Assembly: GCA_007922225.1 (NCBI GenBank)
Contig: ML679954.1
Span: 19,631,619-19,695,618, forward strand
Length of the DNA stretch: 64,000 nucleotides
Reading direction: 5' to 3'
Source of the DNA: Emydura subglobosa
Lineage: Eukaryota; Chordata; Testudines; Chelidae
A model generated the notes under the pieces. That model made no database searches. It was not told where the DNA came from and saw only the letters and a program-made list of their open reading frames with translations. Both the position numbers and the translations under genes were made by a program. The number at the start of each line of letters is the position of its first letter. The first letter of the stretch is position 1. Shown in pieces: positions 12,565 through 23,649 of this stretch.

Positions 12565-12800
12565 GGCCTTGTCTACATGGGAAAGTTTTTTAGTATAACT
12601 CAAGATATGCATTTATGCCAGTGTGATTATAATAGTATAACTCACATGGGGACACTCTTATTTATATATGAGACTGTCTCTTTTCTGTTAGCTTACATCA
12701 CTTGGGAAGCGGTTTGAGTTAAACCAAAACAAGGCACTCTTACGCCAGAATACAAGTGTCCACACTGGGGTTACACTGGTATAACGGATAACACTTTCTG
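12565..12800. mobile_element. Palindromic MITE-like element
   Basis: The segment opens with GGCCTTGTCTACATGGG, a motif typical of small palindromic DNA elements in sauropsid genomes. Its inner parts are imperfectly inverted: AGTATAACTCACATGGGGACAC near 12633 pairs with GTGTCCACACTGGGGTTACA near 12757. There is no coding capacity. The family and exact ends are uncertain. Confidence 0.45.
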
Positions 12801-14122
12801 CCCTGCGTTTGGGGTGTATGTGTATCCTGTAAGCTCTACAGAATCAGGCCTGTCTTTAATTATGTCTTACACAGCACCGAGCCCATCAGAAGTACTTCAC
12901 AAATAAGAACTGATAATCTAGCAGAAAGGAAGTGATTTTTGCAATTCACAATGAAGTTTAGGGTTTTCTATAGTCCTCATTTTTGTTTGATCACCTATAG
13001 ACAGTTATTTGAGGGGAGAGGCAGGATTTATAGGCCTCGTGAAGTAAGCCAATGGAGCAATGCCAATATACACCAGCTGAGAATCTGGACCTTATACTTT
13101 AAGAGGAAACTTGAAGGAGAGAGTGGTAAGTCAGTGATATATGATCTAGAATATATTTCAAATGTAGGCTCTAAACTTCACTTTTAACACTAGGTCTTGT
13201 TTATATTTCATGCAGAATTTGTAACTGGATTGACAACCTTCACGGTTTTAAAGTTTTAGAAAGAGGCTGCCAGCATTTTGTCTGACTGAGGAAAAACCAC
13301 AAATTCACTCCCATTTGCTTTAACTGGATACCAACAAACCCACATCATAACTTAAGGCGTTGCTTGTGTTTCTGCTGTTATGACTTGTCACATCAAATAA
13401 AAATCTAAATCCCCAAATTTGATCAAGTTACTTTTTCTTTTGTGATCATGAGGGTTAAGGCACTGGAAGTTCTGGAAAGAAAAAGAAACGCTTTTGCCCA
13501 CCATTCACGTATGGTTACAGCAGCACTATATAAGAGTATGTTGCAATAGCCACAATATTCTATGCAGCGCACACTAATGAATAGGGATTTCATGACCTCT
13601 ATATCTAAGCAAGCCCCCAAAATGACAGAATTTTGAGTTATATTTTTTGTAATAAACCACATTTCTTAATAATGTACCAACCTGGATATTACCTGGCGTG
13701 TCCCATCTGACTTTTGTACTAAAGCTTTCGGAAAAAATTCTTTTTTTCACAAACACATGGCATAGTTTTTCTTGACATGATTAGAGTAGCCCCTAAGGCC
13801 ACTGTTTTAAAATGTTGCCACTTTTAAGATAAAAAGATCAGGCTACTTCAACATCTGCTGTATCCCCTATACTTACTATAGGTCATAACTTGTGTAATTG
13901 CAACATTTAAGGTATTTCAACTGCACCTACACTATAACTGTGCTCTGAGAATTAACTAAAGCAAATGGGCAAGCTGAAGCTGAAAGAAAAATGGGGAATC
14001 AATGGTTAATTATATTAGCTGTTTTCATAATTGGATGAGTACTTTGCTCTCCCACACTGCATCCAAGCAACAACTGTCAGCTCCTGGTGACGATGTCATT
14101 ACAATTCTGACAGGAGTCATTC
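12801..14122. other. Intergenic stretch without recognised features
   Basis: About 1.3 kb of AT-rich sequence. I see no exon of either flanking gene, no RNA gene and no clear mobile element. The 60-80 codon open frames are consistent with chance. Confidence 0.5.
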
Positions 14123-14232
14123 AAGAGACGAGATGAGTGACGTGATGTCTTTCGTTGGACCAATTTCTGTTGGTGAAAGAGACAAGCTTTTGAGCTCCAC
14201 ACAGAGCTCTTCTTCAGGTCTGGGAATGGTTC
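14123..14232. mobile_element. Solo Penelope-like terminal repeat
   Basis: The block contains TTGGACCAATTTCTGTTGGTGAAAGAGACAAGCTTTTGAGCT (split here as about 14154-14195) and then AGAGCTCTTCTTCAGGTCTGGGA. It matches, nearly base for base, the left terminal repeat of the Penelope-like element at 24049-24118 and the inverted right repeat near 24890-24970. No internal element sequence accompanies it, so it is a solo terminal fragment or an end-truncated copy. Confidence 0.7.
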
Positions 14233-14714
14233 TCAGAGTGTGTCAGCTAGATTTTTTTCATCTTCACTGTGTCTTCTGTTGCATCCCAACTTGGACAGGT
14301 GACAAGGATTGGATTTTGTTGTTGTAAATGTCTGCAATTGAGAGATGAATAAGTGGATGTAACTTTTTAAAAATCAACTGACGATCAGAAATATCAACGT
14401 TGATTCGGTGGTCTATATGCTTTGTTTCTATAACACAGTAAAGTGCTTTTGTCATTCTCTTCCAGCTCAGACAAGGGAATTATTGTTTAAATCACTGACC
14501 AGATTCTGCTGAGAGGCCATTTTGTGTCACACAGACTGTAGATTCTGGTCGCAATTTTACATGAACTGACTCAGGGAGGTTGGATCCTACAAGAGGCTGA
14601 GCCACACCCATGCAAGAACCTCATGTGATGGATGTTTGGGGGAATGAGGGATTCTCTCTCATTGTGCTGTGTCCTGCCATATAAAAAGTGACTGGAAGAG
14701 CTGTCTTTGGAGTG

Positions 14715-14945
14715 TTTACACTTTGTAGTAGGCACTGTGCTCTCCCTGGAGTGGGTGGATTCAGAAGATTTGGGTTCCACTGGCTGTGTCAATGGCAACT
14801 TTTGGGAAGTAACTTCACTTTTTGTACCTCAGTTTCCCCACCTGTAAAATGGGGGAAATGCTTGCTTCCTTTGTAAACTGCTTCTTCTGTAAAGTGCTTG
14901 GAGAACTACAGATGAAAAATGATGTATAAACACTAGATATAATTG
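14715..14945 (+). mobile_element. MIR/CORE-type SINE
   Basis: The core TACCTCAGTTTCCCCACCTG followed by TAAAATGGGGGAAATG lies at about 14825-14861. The tail TAAAGTGCTTGGAGAACTAC with GATGTATAAACACTAGATAT lies at 14891-14941. Both are standard parts of amniote MIR elements. The tRNA-related head is degraded. Confidence 0.8.
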
Positions 14946-15056
14946 GTTGGGATTTTCAAGGAGGCCTAATGGAGTTTGGGCCCCAAATCCATTGGATTTA
15001 TATGAGATTTGCACACCAAACTGCTTTAGGCTCCTTTGAAAATCCCAGTCCTCATT
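14945..15056. repeat. Inverted-repeat element with TGGGATTTTCAA ends
   Basis: The left arm TGGGATTTTCAAGGAGGCCT is mirrored by AGGCTCCTTTGAAAATCCCA on the right. The middle also pairs in part (GCCCCAAATCC). It can fold as a hairpin of about 110 nt. Related, less perfect copies lie at 17640 and 19322. This looks like a small non-autonomous DNA element; the family is unknown to me. Confidence 0.65.
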
Positions 15057-15334
15057 TTTATTGTAAATTTCATTCTAACAGCCCACTTACACACCCAATT
15101 TTCCACGAATCATTACATAAAGAGCTATCATGTCTGCCTATGCTGGCATCCCAAAGGGAGCAAAGTTGAGTTTGTCTGGGCATTGTACATTGCCATAACT
15201 CTGTATTTCCTAGGTGGGATTCAGCTTGCCGTTTGCTTTTTGTTGTAACACTGATTTTTTTAAAGGGATGTGTTACAGATCCTAAACTGAGCATTTTCTT
15301 GTTTTCCAATATTGGAGGGACCTGTATAATTTAC

Positions 15335-15560
15335 TGGTCTGAACATGGGGCTAGGAGCCACAAGCTACGGGGTTGTAATGCCGCTGCTGGCTCTCTCTGG
15401 GTACGCTTGATCAAATTACTCAAATCTGAATCTAACTTGGGGATAATGTGGATTAACAAATGCTTATCTCATAGGACATTGTGATAGTTAATATTTATAC
15501 AACACTTTAAAGCAGCATTATATAAAAATGCTAATTATTAATAATAAACACTTGATTAGC
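15335..15560 (+). mobile_element. MIR/CORE-type SINE, diverged
   Basis: The head GAACATGGGGCTAGGAGCCA resembles the start of amniote MIR copies (GACTGGGAGTCA-type). The tail ATACAACACTTTAAAGCAGC with a TATTAATAATAA end resembles their 3' end. The central core is degraded but recognisable around CTTGATCAAATTACTCAAAT. Confidence is moderate because of the divergence. Confidence 0.55.
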
Positions 15561-17334
15561 TTCTCCATTTTGATCATCCAATGGCTTGCATCAAATTGAA
15601 AAGCTCATAAGATAACAACATCACCATAGTGTTTTAAACTATACTTCTTCTGATGGAAAAAAGTTAACCTCACATCCTTTTGCATGAAATACGTAAATCA
15701 GTTCACTACATCAAACAAAAACCTGCACCACCACAATGGTTTTGATTTTAGTACATTTTATTTTATACTAAAGTGTGGGGCACTTCATGTTAACGTGGAG
15801 TTTACCAAGAACTTTGCATTGACACTATAACTTGGAAAAAACACAGTTAATTTATTGTACATACACAGTGTGTACTACAGATAGTAGTCTAAGGTCTGGT
15901 CTGTAATCCTGGAGATGACTTCATACTGTAGGCTAAAGTGTGCAGCTGCACAGAATAAAGTCCTAAATTTGGTGGCAGTTTTAATAAAAGCAAGTGACTG
16001 ATCCTATTTATAAACATGTTAGAACACAGTGTAAATGATTTATTTAAATACCTTCATGATTATTAAAAGGATTAATAAAAGCATTACATCTCAAAACATC
16101 CTGTACTTCATGTCTTTCCTATAGATATTAAAGATGTCCCTACTGGTCCATAACAATGAGCTTTATAAAGATTTTTTTTCCAAAGATGGCTATAAAAAAT
16201 CTGAAAAAGTTTAGAAATAATGTCAGAATAGGTTATTTCTCTCTATACAATGCCGAGGCTTTTTTCTTTTCTCTTTCAGACAGAATAAAAAAAAAAATCA
16301 GTTATTTCCTTGAACAAATGAAACATTTTTACTTATCTTCTCCTGAACAAAATGGTCAAGTAACAAAATATATGCTTGTTTGTATGTTGCATTCAAAACT
16401 AGCTATTCCACAGTGTTTTACTGCCCCATTCAAGTAAATTAATTTAAAGCAGTTCTTGATAGATGCTTGAAGGTTACAACAAAATGTACATCAATACATA
16501 ATTTAATTTAATTTACAAAAAATTAAAAGATACTGGCAACAATTGATTTAAGCAATGATTTATCACAATTAGAGCTGTCATAAACTAGATTCTGAATATA
16601 TATATATATGGTCACCATCATAAATTATTATCTAGCATTGATTGTATTGAGAAGAGATGCTTAATTTGTTAAAAAAAATCAAGTGATAACTAAGCATCAG
16701 AATTTCTAAATGTATAAACAGAAATTAATCCCACAACGTTCTAGTAACACATTGTTAGTAGAATATAGACATCATTATTATCTGTGATTACTTGTATATT
16801 AATCATTGCTGAGACCACGTTTATTATTATCATAGTACAATAACGTGACATCCACAATCATTTTCAGCCAATGGAGATGCACATTTGCCTGGTGACAGCG
16901 TTTACATTTTTATCATACAACCATATTAAAATGCTACATGTAATTTTATACAGCTCCAAAAAATATGATCTCAAGGATCTGCTTGAAAAGCAGATGTGCA
17001 TATTTGTCGTAACAAAATTACTTTTAAAAAAAGGAAGGAAAAATATTGCACAAAATCCAGTAATTTTTTTGAAAGTCGATACGTGTCCCTCCACATCCAA
17101 ATAGCTCTCTTATTGTAACAGAAACATAACTGCATTTTATTCAATCAGAATCAAACGTCAATTTACTTGAATTCCACTTTTGTTGTTCCAGGGTTAATAC
17201 TGTTACTGGACTCTAAATGTGAATCCTCTTAAAACTGACCTAAGTAACGTACGAACTAGCTTCTGTTCAGCATGTTTTACTGTAGTAAAATGTGGGGTAT
17301 AGTTCATACTTTGTACTTTTCATCCCAACTACAG

Positions 17335-17450
17335 CTGGGCAAAATTTTTCAACCTAAACTTGTTTTGGTGAAAAATGCGTATTTGGCAACATCAAAACTT
17401 TTAATGAATTTGTGTAACTTCACCAAATTGTTTTGGTTGAAAAAACCCAG
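17335..17450. mobile_element. Small palindromic element, 116 bp
   Basis: The left end CTGGGCAAAATTTTTCAACC is mirrored at the right end, whose reverse complement is CTGGGTTTTTTCAACCAAAA. The inside is A/T-rich without coding capacity. This fits a miniature inverted-repeat element. A clear target duplication is not visible. Confidence 0.55.
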
Positions 17451-17639
17451 AAAAAAAAAATCCCACAGGCCCATGATTAGATCACACACCCAAGAGGTGG
17501 CAGATCCCTGTTCAAATATATGTCTTTGGCTAGAAATATATAATTAACAATAACATAGGGTTAGGAAAAACTCATTCTAAAGGCCTGAAAGACATTTTAA
17601 ACCTAAATTTTGATATCTTAAAAAAAAATTAACACTTAG

Positions 17640-17715
17640 ACGGGATTTTCAAAACTGCTCAGCATTGGTCTAACTCTGCTCCCATTGAAGTCAATGTTAA
17701 AATGCATGTTGACTT
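17640..17715. repeat. GGGATTTTCAAA-type inverted element, partial
   Basis: It begins GGGATTTTCAAAACTGCTCA and continues CTCTGCTCCCATTGAAGTCA, then an imperfect mirror ATGTTGACTTCC. It resembles the hairpin element at 14945-15056 and is probably a decayed, one-sided copy. Confidence 0.5.
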
Positions 17716-19321
17716 CCCCGCAACAAGAGTCTGGGAAACACTGAGACTTCTTTAAAATCCTACCTTTAGCCATCATCAATATCACTTTCTGCAATGCTAC
17801 GTGACTGTGAAAGTTTCAGTCAAGACAGTTATTTCACAGCTTCTCAAACTACACTCTTCCTTCAAACCAAGGCTATTTTGGAAGTTACACTACCCCAAAA
17901 ATATCGCACTGGAATTGACACACTGTCCTCGATCATCTTCTATACAGATCTCCCTCTGCATGCATAGAGGGAGGGCAGGGAGCAGCTCTGTATCTACGGT
18001 TCTGTTTATTCCTGGACACCTGTAAAGGATTTTCACAGTATTGGGGAGGGGATCTACACATGCAGAATTAGGAAGGCTATAAATGGGGCACAGATCATCC
18101 TTCCACCACTCTGGGGGGGATTTGATGAAAAGGCTGCCTGGCTTTATTGGAGTCACACTCCACGCAAGGGAGCTGGAGTGAGACAGGGCCCAAGACTCCA
18201 GGATACACAGGTTTTAGGGGCTGAACCTGCTGCTGATTACCTGGGTTGCAGGGCCCAGCTGTATCACCCCAGTGGAACAATACATGGAAACTCAGAGAGG
18301 GGAACCCTGAGGACCGTCTTTCCTCCTGATGCTCTCCCATTGTTCTTTTCCAAGCAGAATGATGGGGATATGGCTCACTTCATGGAGACTCGGTGCATAA
18401 TTTATTAGAGATGCATTGGAAGACTTTAAATTCAAGTCCCAGTATGACTGAGTAGGTCAGAACTTTGTCACCAAGTATGGATAAGAGAGTGTAAGGTTTA
18501 ATCAAAGAATCTGATTATTTCCCTCATGGGGGAAAAATGAGAAGCTCATAAAATGCTGATTCATCTAAAAAAAAAAAAAGTGCCTCTGTTTTTTGACTGA
18601 ACTGAGTTCAGGTCTCACCAGTAGATGGAGATTAATGTGGATGATTTAGAAGACCTTAGGAGAATTCACACAAATGATAATAGAATGCATAAAACTTGAA
18701 AACTTGTATAGTCCTTGACTTGGACAATTTCTCTTTCTATGCGACTCTCTGTGATAATCAAAATACTATAGATGTGGCATATAGCCAGACTGTCACTGCA
18801 CTGAGAACGAAGTAGAGCTGTGCTGGCTGGAGATATCAGCATTGCTACTTATCTGATAAATTTGGCATTCTTAACTGTTTATATTGTTAATATGGAGGCT
18901 TCCTGGTAATTTTGTGTTTGAATAAGGCACCGAGATTAGCCTTTTAAAAAGATCTTTGATATCAAATGATAAAGAATCTAAAAATGTACCTAAATTAAAA
19001 ATCAAACAGACAAAGTTATACTTTTAAGGTACATAAGGTTAAAAAAGAAGGAAGACACAATAGTCAAAATACTGTAAATATTCTACGAACTGCATCAGCA
19101 CTATGGGAAGGATTTGACATCAGTGTGGCAACCGAAACACATTCATGGCTATTGCAATCAAAAATAATTCAAAAAGTTGAATTTTATCAGCCATCTTTTA
19201 ACTTTCTAATTTTTCCCAATCTGCAGTTTCACTTACCAGAGACATGAATATTACTTATAAAACAATAACCATCAATGCACCAATGTTGCACAATTCTCAA
19301 GTAATTTTTTTCAGTGCTATA

Positions 19322-19472
19322 CTCCTAATAAATCATTAAAGGGACATTAGCCACCTGATTTGGCCTTCAAATTCTCCTCATTTTAAAAAGTGCCTAAGGG
19401 AGTCAGGTGTCCAACTCCTACCAAAAGTCAGTGAAAGCTGGTCCATTAGATGTTTTTGAAAATCGCACCCTG
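19322..19472. repeat. GGGATTTTCAAA-type inverted element, diverged
   Basis: AGTGCCTAAGGGAGTCAGGT (near 19389) precedes TGTTTTTGAAAATCGCACCC, which is a variant of the terminal motif seen at 14945. The left half, around TTGGCCTTCAAATTCTCC, is weaker. This is a third relative of that repeat family in the window. Confidence 0.45.
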
Positions 19473-19704
19473 AAATCTCATGCAGAATTCCTGAGACATG
19501 TTTTTAACAGTAAACATGACTAGAACTTCTGATAATCCTATTTTTTAACTCCAAGAGACAAACTGATAAGTCTAAAAGATAAAGGCATTTAATAGAATAT
19601 CTTACAAATGTGCATAGCACCTATTATCCTAGTAGGTTTCTAATGTCACATTATCCCGTTCTGATTCCTCCTAGGCCTATCCAATAATATAAATCATTCA
19701 CCTA

Positions 19705-20330
19705 CTGTGATATGGTGTGCACCCCACACCAGCTCTGTCAGGGTTAATGAGGGCCTGAGAGACTAATTAGGTCACCAGACCTCACCTGAGAGAAGGGGGG
19801 CCAGAGTTAATTGAGAGGGAAGTCCAGGTTGGGAAGGACTGGGACAGCACTAAAAAGGCAAGAAGATGAAAGCAGCAGTGGGCTTCCAGAGGAAGGAATC
19901 TGCAGTTTGCTCCCCTGGGAGGAGGGAGGCCTCCAGGAACAAGAAGGAAGTCCAGGGCAAGAATAAGCCCGGGGATCCTATCCTGGTTTAAGGAGTCTGG
20001 CAAGGGACTAGGAGGGGTGAAGCAGCCATGGGGAGTAGAGTAGGCTCCAGTGGTAAACCCAGAACCAGGAAAGAGAAGATAGGAAGGCTTGGTAGGAAGG
20101 AGACTGGGGAAACAGCAACAGGGAATGGGAATGGGGATTGGATTGCTGGTTATAGAGTCCCCGAGCTGGTACCTGGCATAGCAGGTGGTCTAGTGGCACA
20201 GAGCGCGAGGAGGGGCTGAACGCCATCTGGCAACAGCATTTGGGCAGGTGTCCTGTTGGCCTTTGTAAGTCCACCAGGAGGGGTGGACTAAATGGTGTCC
20301 TGGCTGGAAGGCCAACTTATCCAAAGAAAA
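19705..20330. repeat. GC- and purine-rich block, probable old repeat
   Basis: About 620 bp of strikingly higher GC and G/A content than the AT-rich surroundings. It begins near GATATGGTGTGCACCCCACA and ends near GTGTCCTGGCTGGAAGGCCA. Motifs such as AGGAAGGAGACTGGGG recur loosely. Open frames exist on both strands but show no family resemblance. An LTR fragment or an old DNA element is plausible; the identity is not established. Confidence 0.4.
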
Positions 20331-23091
20331 GCTATTGCAAAGCATGCAATGAACAGCAAGCAGGCACCAGATGCAGCATCAGCTACATTCCCCCACTAGC
20401 AAAAAGTGGCAAGCACATTACACCTACAAAACAAGGCAGCCTTCTCTATGGTGGAACTGTGCACAGCAACACTACACAACAGTTTAGGAAAGGAAGAGGA
20501 AATCTATACTGTATTCAATTAAATCTGGGAATTAAAGTTAGCAAAATGCAGTTACACAAATGAGAATACAATTAAGCATTTCATTTCTCTAGTGTTATCA
20601 GGGTAACAATCAAACCAGAAGTGCTATGAGACTGGCAGAACTTTTGTTTTTCCCATCTTATATTAAACACACCTAACAGTACAGCAATACCTACTTGGGC
20701 ACCAATTCAGGACCAACAAAGAAGAATGTCACCTCCTGAAACATCTTGGGTTTTCCTTGGCGCTCTCCCATTTAATCATTGTTCAGACCTGACACTTCCT
20801 ATCTGTTGATTTCTGATAACCCAGCTAAGACATTTAATAGTTTATGATATAATAATAGTTTTGGTCCTCAGTAACTCAAACAAAGTTTTGCCAAGTGCCA
20901 ATGTTTGGGATAACACAAATAAAAACTCCACCTGCATCTCAAATACTATGGTGGTATGTATGACAGAAAACCCTAAGACTGATCAGGATGCAAAACTTAC
21001 AATCGTCCTTAGCACCAGTAAGCTCCTATGGTCCTCTTCAGCAATATATACTGAATACGCCTACAAAAACTTTCATGTTCTAATCAGCCAAGGACATTAT
21101 ATCATGAATTGTGAATCCAAAACTTGACCTTTTCCCTTGCATGTAAAACTGGACACTTTGGTGAGGGGGCCTCATATCCAGTAACAAGGCCCATCCTCAC
21201 CAGTCGTGTAGCTGACATCTGCCTCCCCCCTCCTTTTATCCAATCTGAGTCTGCAGTTTGGGATACAAGACCTCCTTTTACAAGGTCAGGGATGTTGCCA
21301 ACAAAGTTATGAAAATGACTCAAGAGTATTAGATTCTAGATCTCGTAGGTGGAGCATCAAACAGCCACCGTCCCCTTCCCCCTCAAAAAGGGATTACACA
21401 CCAATTTCCTGGGCCACCTGACATAACCAGTTGCTTGATGCTCATGGTGATAAAAAGAGAAAAGAAAAGCCAAATTGCATTAGCCAAGAGGAAACTTCCT
21501 TTGTAAATCCAAATATGGCAACGGGTGTTAACCTGTGCAGTGATCCACTACCAAAGTATTGCAGCCCAGCCTGCCTCTAACACCCGACTTCTTCAATTTG
21601 CTCCCCCTGGCCTGTGCTGAGGATACCACTAAGCCATCCTTGTTACAGAAGAAGATTCCTGCTGGTGGTGAGGAAGAGTGAGAGAGCATTCCTCTCAATG
21701 GGGAATCCTGTTACCCCTTGCTTCGTGTTACGCTTGCCAATAGCACAATAGACAGTATTCAAAGTTGCCATTTTTTGCTTAGTGTGGTTCACCCCACAAT
21801 GTACCTGTTCTGAACCACAGAGGGCAGTGAGCAAAGGGGGATGGACGAGGAGAATGGATGGAGGTGCTCCACACAGAAAAAGGAATCTATTTTTTGAATT
21901 TTAAATATATAAATATTTTCCAGGAATGCTACGTGCTAAAAGGAGGATAAACATTTATACCTAAATACAGCACATGCAGCATCCATTTAATTCCCTTTCT
22001 TGTAATTGCAAAAAGATTCTCTGGTATACATCCATGGCTAACATGAGAATGGGGTATTTGCATTCTTAATTGCTGAGCCAATTATTTTTGATGGTTAGTG
22101 ATATAAATAAGCTTCATTCACTGCTCTTTAGAATACTGTGTAGCTTAACTAAACATAACTCCTAAGCAGCAAAGCAATAATTTAATGTTTTTCTTAAAGG
22201 TGGCTTGCAAAAATCTAATGGTCATGTTCAGTAGTGGCACAAATTAATTTTAGTACAGAATTATTAAATTGAAGAAATTTAAAAAATAGCAATAAAATCT
22301 GTCAATTTCACTTACACTTTCATTTCCAAAAATTCCTAGATGAAAACATCTACATTGAGACTCTGGATAATATGTCTTTAAAGTGCCTTAGTTGTAAACA
22401 GAAGCTAATTAACTTCACATTATAATTGAGCACTTAATAAGAGAAAAGCATGCACCACCTTTTCAGGATCTGGAAGACATGACCACAGTTTCTGTTTATA
22501 ATAAGCTCCCAATTATTCACAAGAGATTCTGTAGCTTAGAAAAGGTCCTTTTCCTCTCTGCTCAAGCAGATACCTACCATGGAAAATCATTATTGCTCTT
22601 TTGAACAATTGCAAGTCACCTTCTAAGATATTTAAACCTTTTCCCAAATGATTAAGGCAATTAACTCATTACAAACATCGATATTTGTAAGTTTCAGACA
22701 AATCTCTAAATTGTTTTGTTCATTTCATGTCCAATAGGATTAATACAGTACCTTCAGTATCTGGATATATGGAAAGGCGATACACTTCCTGCTGCACAAA
22801 GGATCAAGTAAGCACCATGCACCAGCTGTATATTCCACACAGACACAAACTAGTACCTGATTTAAGAGTGCATAAGTATATGGAACAAAAAACACAGCCA
22901 ACAAATTAACTGAGAAACATATAAGCAGATGTCTAAATGGGAGAAAATCCATATGATAAACAAATCAGAAGTATTTTAAAATGTAAAAGTAATTATTCCT
23001 TTGTGATCTTTTGGTTTTCATGTATTATGTGGACTCCTGAGTAGTCTCTCTTTAACCTCTAATGGTGGTAGTTTCTCCTCTCAAAGTTCCC

Positions 23092-23649
23092 TTACGCTTT
23101 ATTTCCACTGCTTTTACTGGAGTAATTATCCTCTGAAGTGTTTAAACCGTGGTGGAAAGCAGAGGTCATGTCACATAATGACACAACTTCATGGAGAAGC
23201 CCATCTTCTTCTGGGGTTTCATTTCCTTCATCCCCTTCTTTTTGCCAAGGAACTAGAATGGATGGATGTTGACAAAGGTTCACTGGGGGCTGATCCTCTG
23301 AGGTATTGGTTAGTGTTTCCTTCGGTTTTATCTTCCTATGGAAGGAGTCATCTACTTGGGAATATTCCAGAGAAGCAAGTTGTGCAACTGATCGTGCTGG
23401 AGAAACTGACTTTATAAAATCTTTAGGGAAATCCATATGATCAGCACTAAGGGTTTTGTCATTATTTTCCTCCTCCAGCACAGAGACAAATTCTGTATGG
23501 CCACTAAAAGACACTTGTTTCCTTGGCGATGGAGGGAGCTGTTTCCCATGTAGAACACTATCATCCTGACCAAGATTCCACTCCACTTCATCATTAGTAC
23601 CACTACAGAGCAGAGTGAGGTTGCTTTCACTAGGTGCACTGGACTTGCT
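23092..23649 (-). CDS. DENND1B: DENND1B terminal coding exon
   Basis: The acceptor CTTTGTTTCAG precedes [20 protein letters not shown]. The exon holds [20 protein letters not shown] then [11 protein letters not shown], and near the end [17 protein letters not shown] and [20 protein letters not shown]. Translation stops at TAA (23094-23092). The blocks [22 protein letters not shown] and [10 protein letters not shown] match the human tail. The intervening stretch is poorly conserved, as expected for a disordered region. No frameshift is seen over 185 codons. Confidence 0.95.
   Translation of the reverse strand, partial: SKSSAPSESNLTLLCSGTNDEVEWNLGQDDSVLHGKQLPPSPRKQVSFSGHTEFVSVLEEENNDKTLSADHMDFPKDFIKSVSPARSVAQLASLEYSQVDDSFHRKIKPKETLTNTSEDQPPVNLCQHPSILVPWQKEGDEGNETPEEDGLLHEVVSLCDMTSAFHHGLNTSEDNYSSKSSGNKA

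Larger units (their letters stand above)
15740..23091 (-). other. DENND1B: Candidate long 3'UTR of DENND1B
   Basis: On the - strand no AATAAA lies between the DENND1B stop codon (23092-23094) and 18406. Read in the gene's direction, canonical signals occur at 18401-18406, 18005-18010, 17136-17141, 16820-16825, 15851-15856 and 15757-15762. Directly beyond the last one the - strand reads TTGTGGTGGTGCAGG, a strong GU-rich downstream element. I therefore place the most distal end near 15740, giving a 3'UTR of up to about 7.35 kb. The stretch 15.6-17.3 kb is AT-rich and free of recognised repeats. Embedded repeats at 17.3, 17.6, 19.3 and 19.7-20.3 kb are compatible with a UTR but would be unusual. 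Transcript evidence is needed, so confidence is limited. Confidence 0.42.

Noticed and set aside
19782..20563. Frames of 63-107 codons in the GC-rich block
   Set aside because: Composition-driven; the predicted peptides are low-complexity and resemble no family I know.
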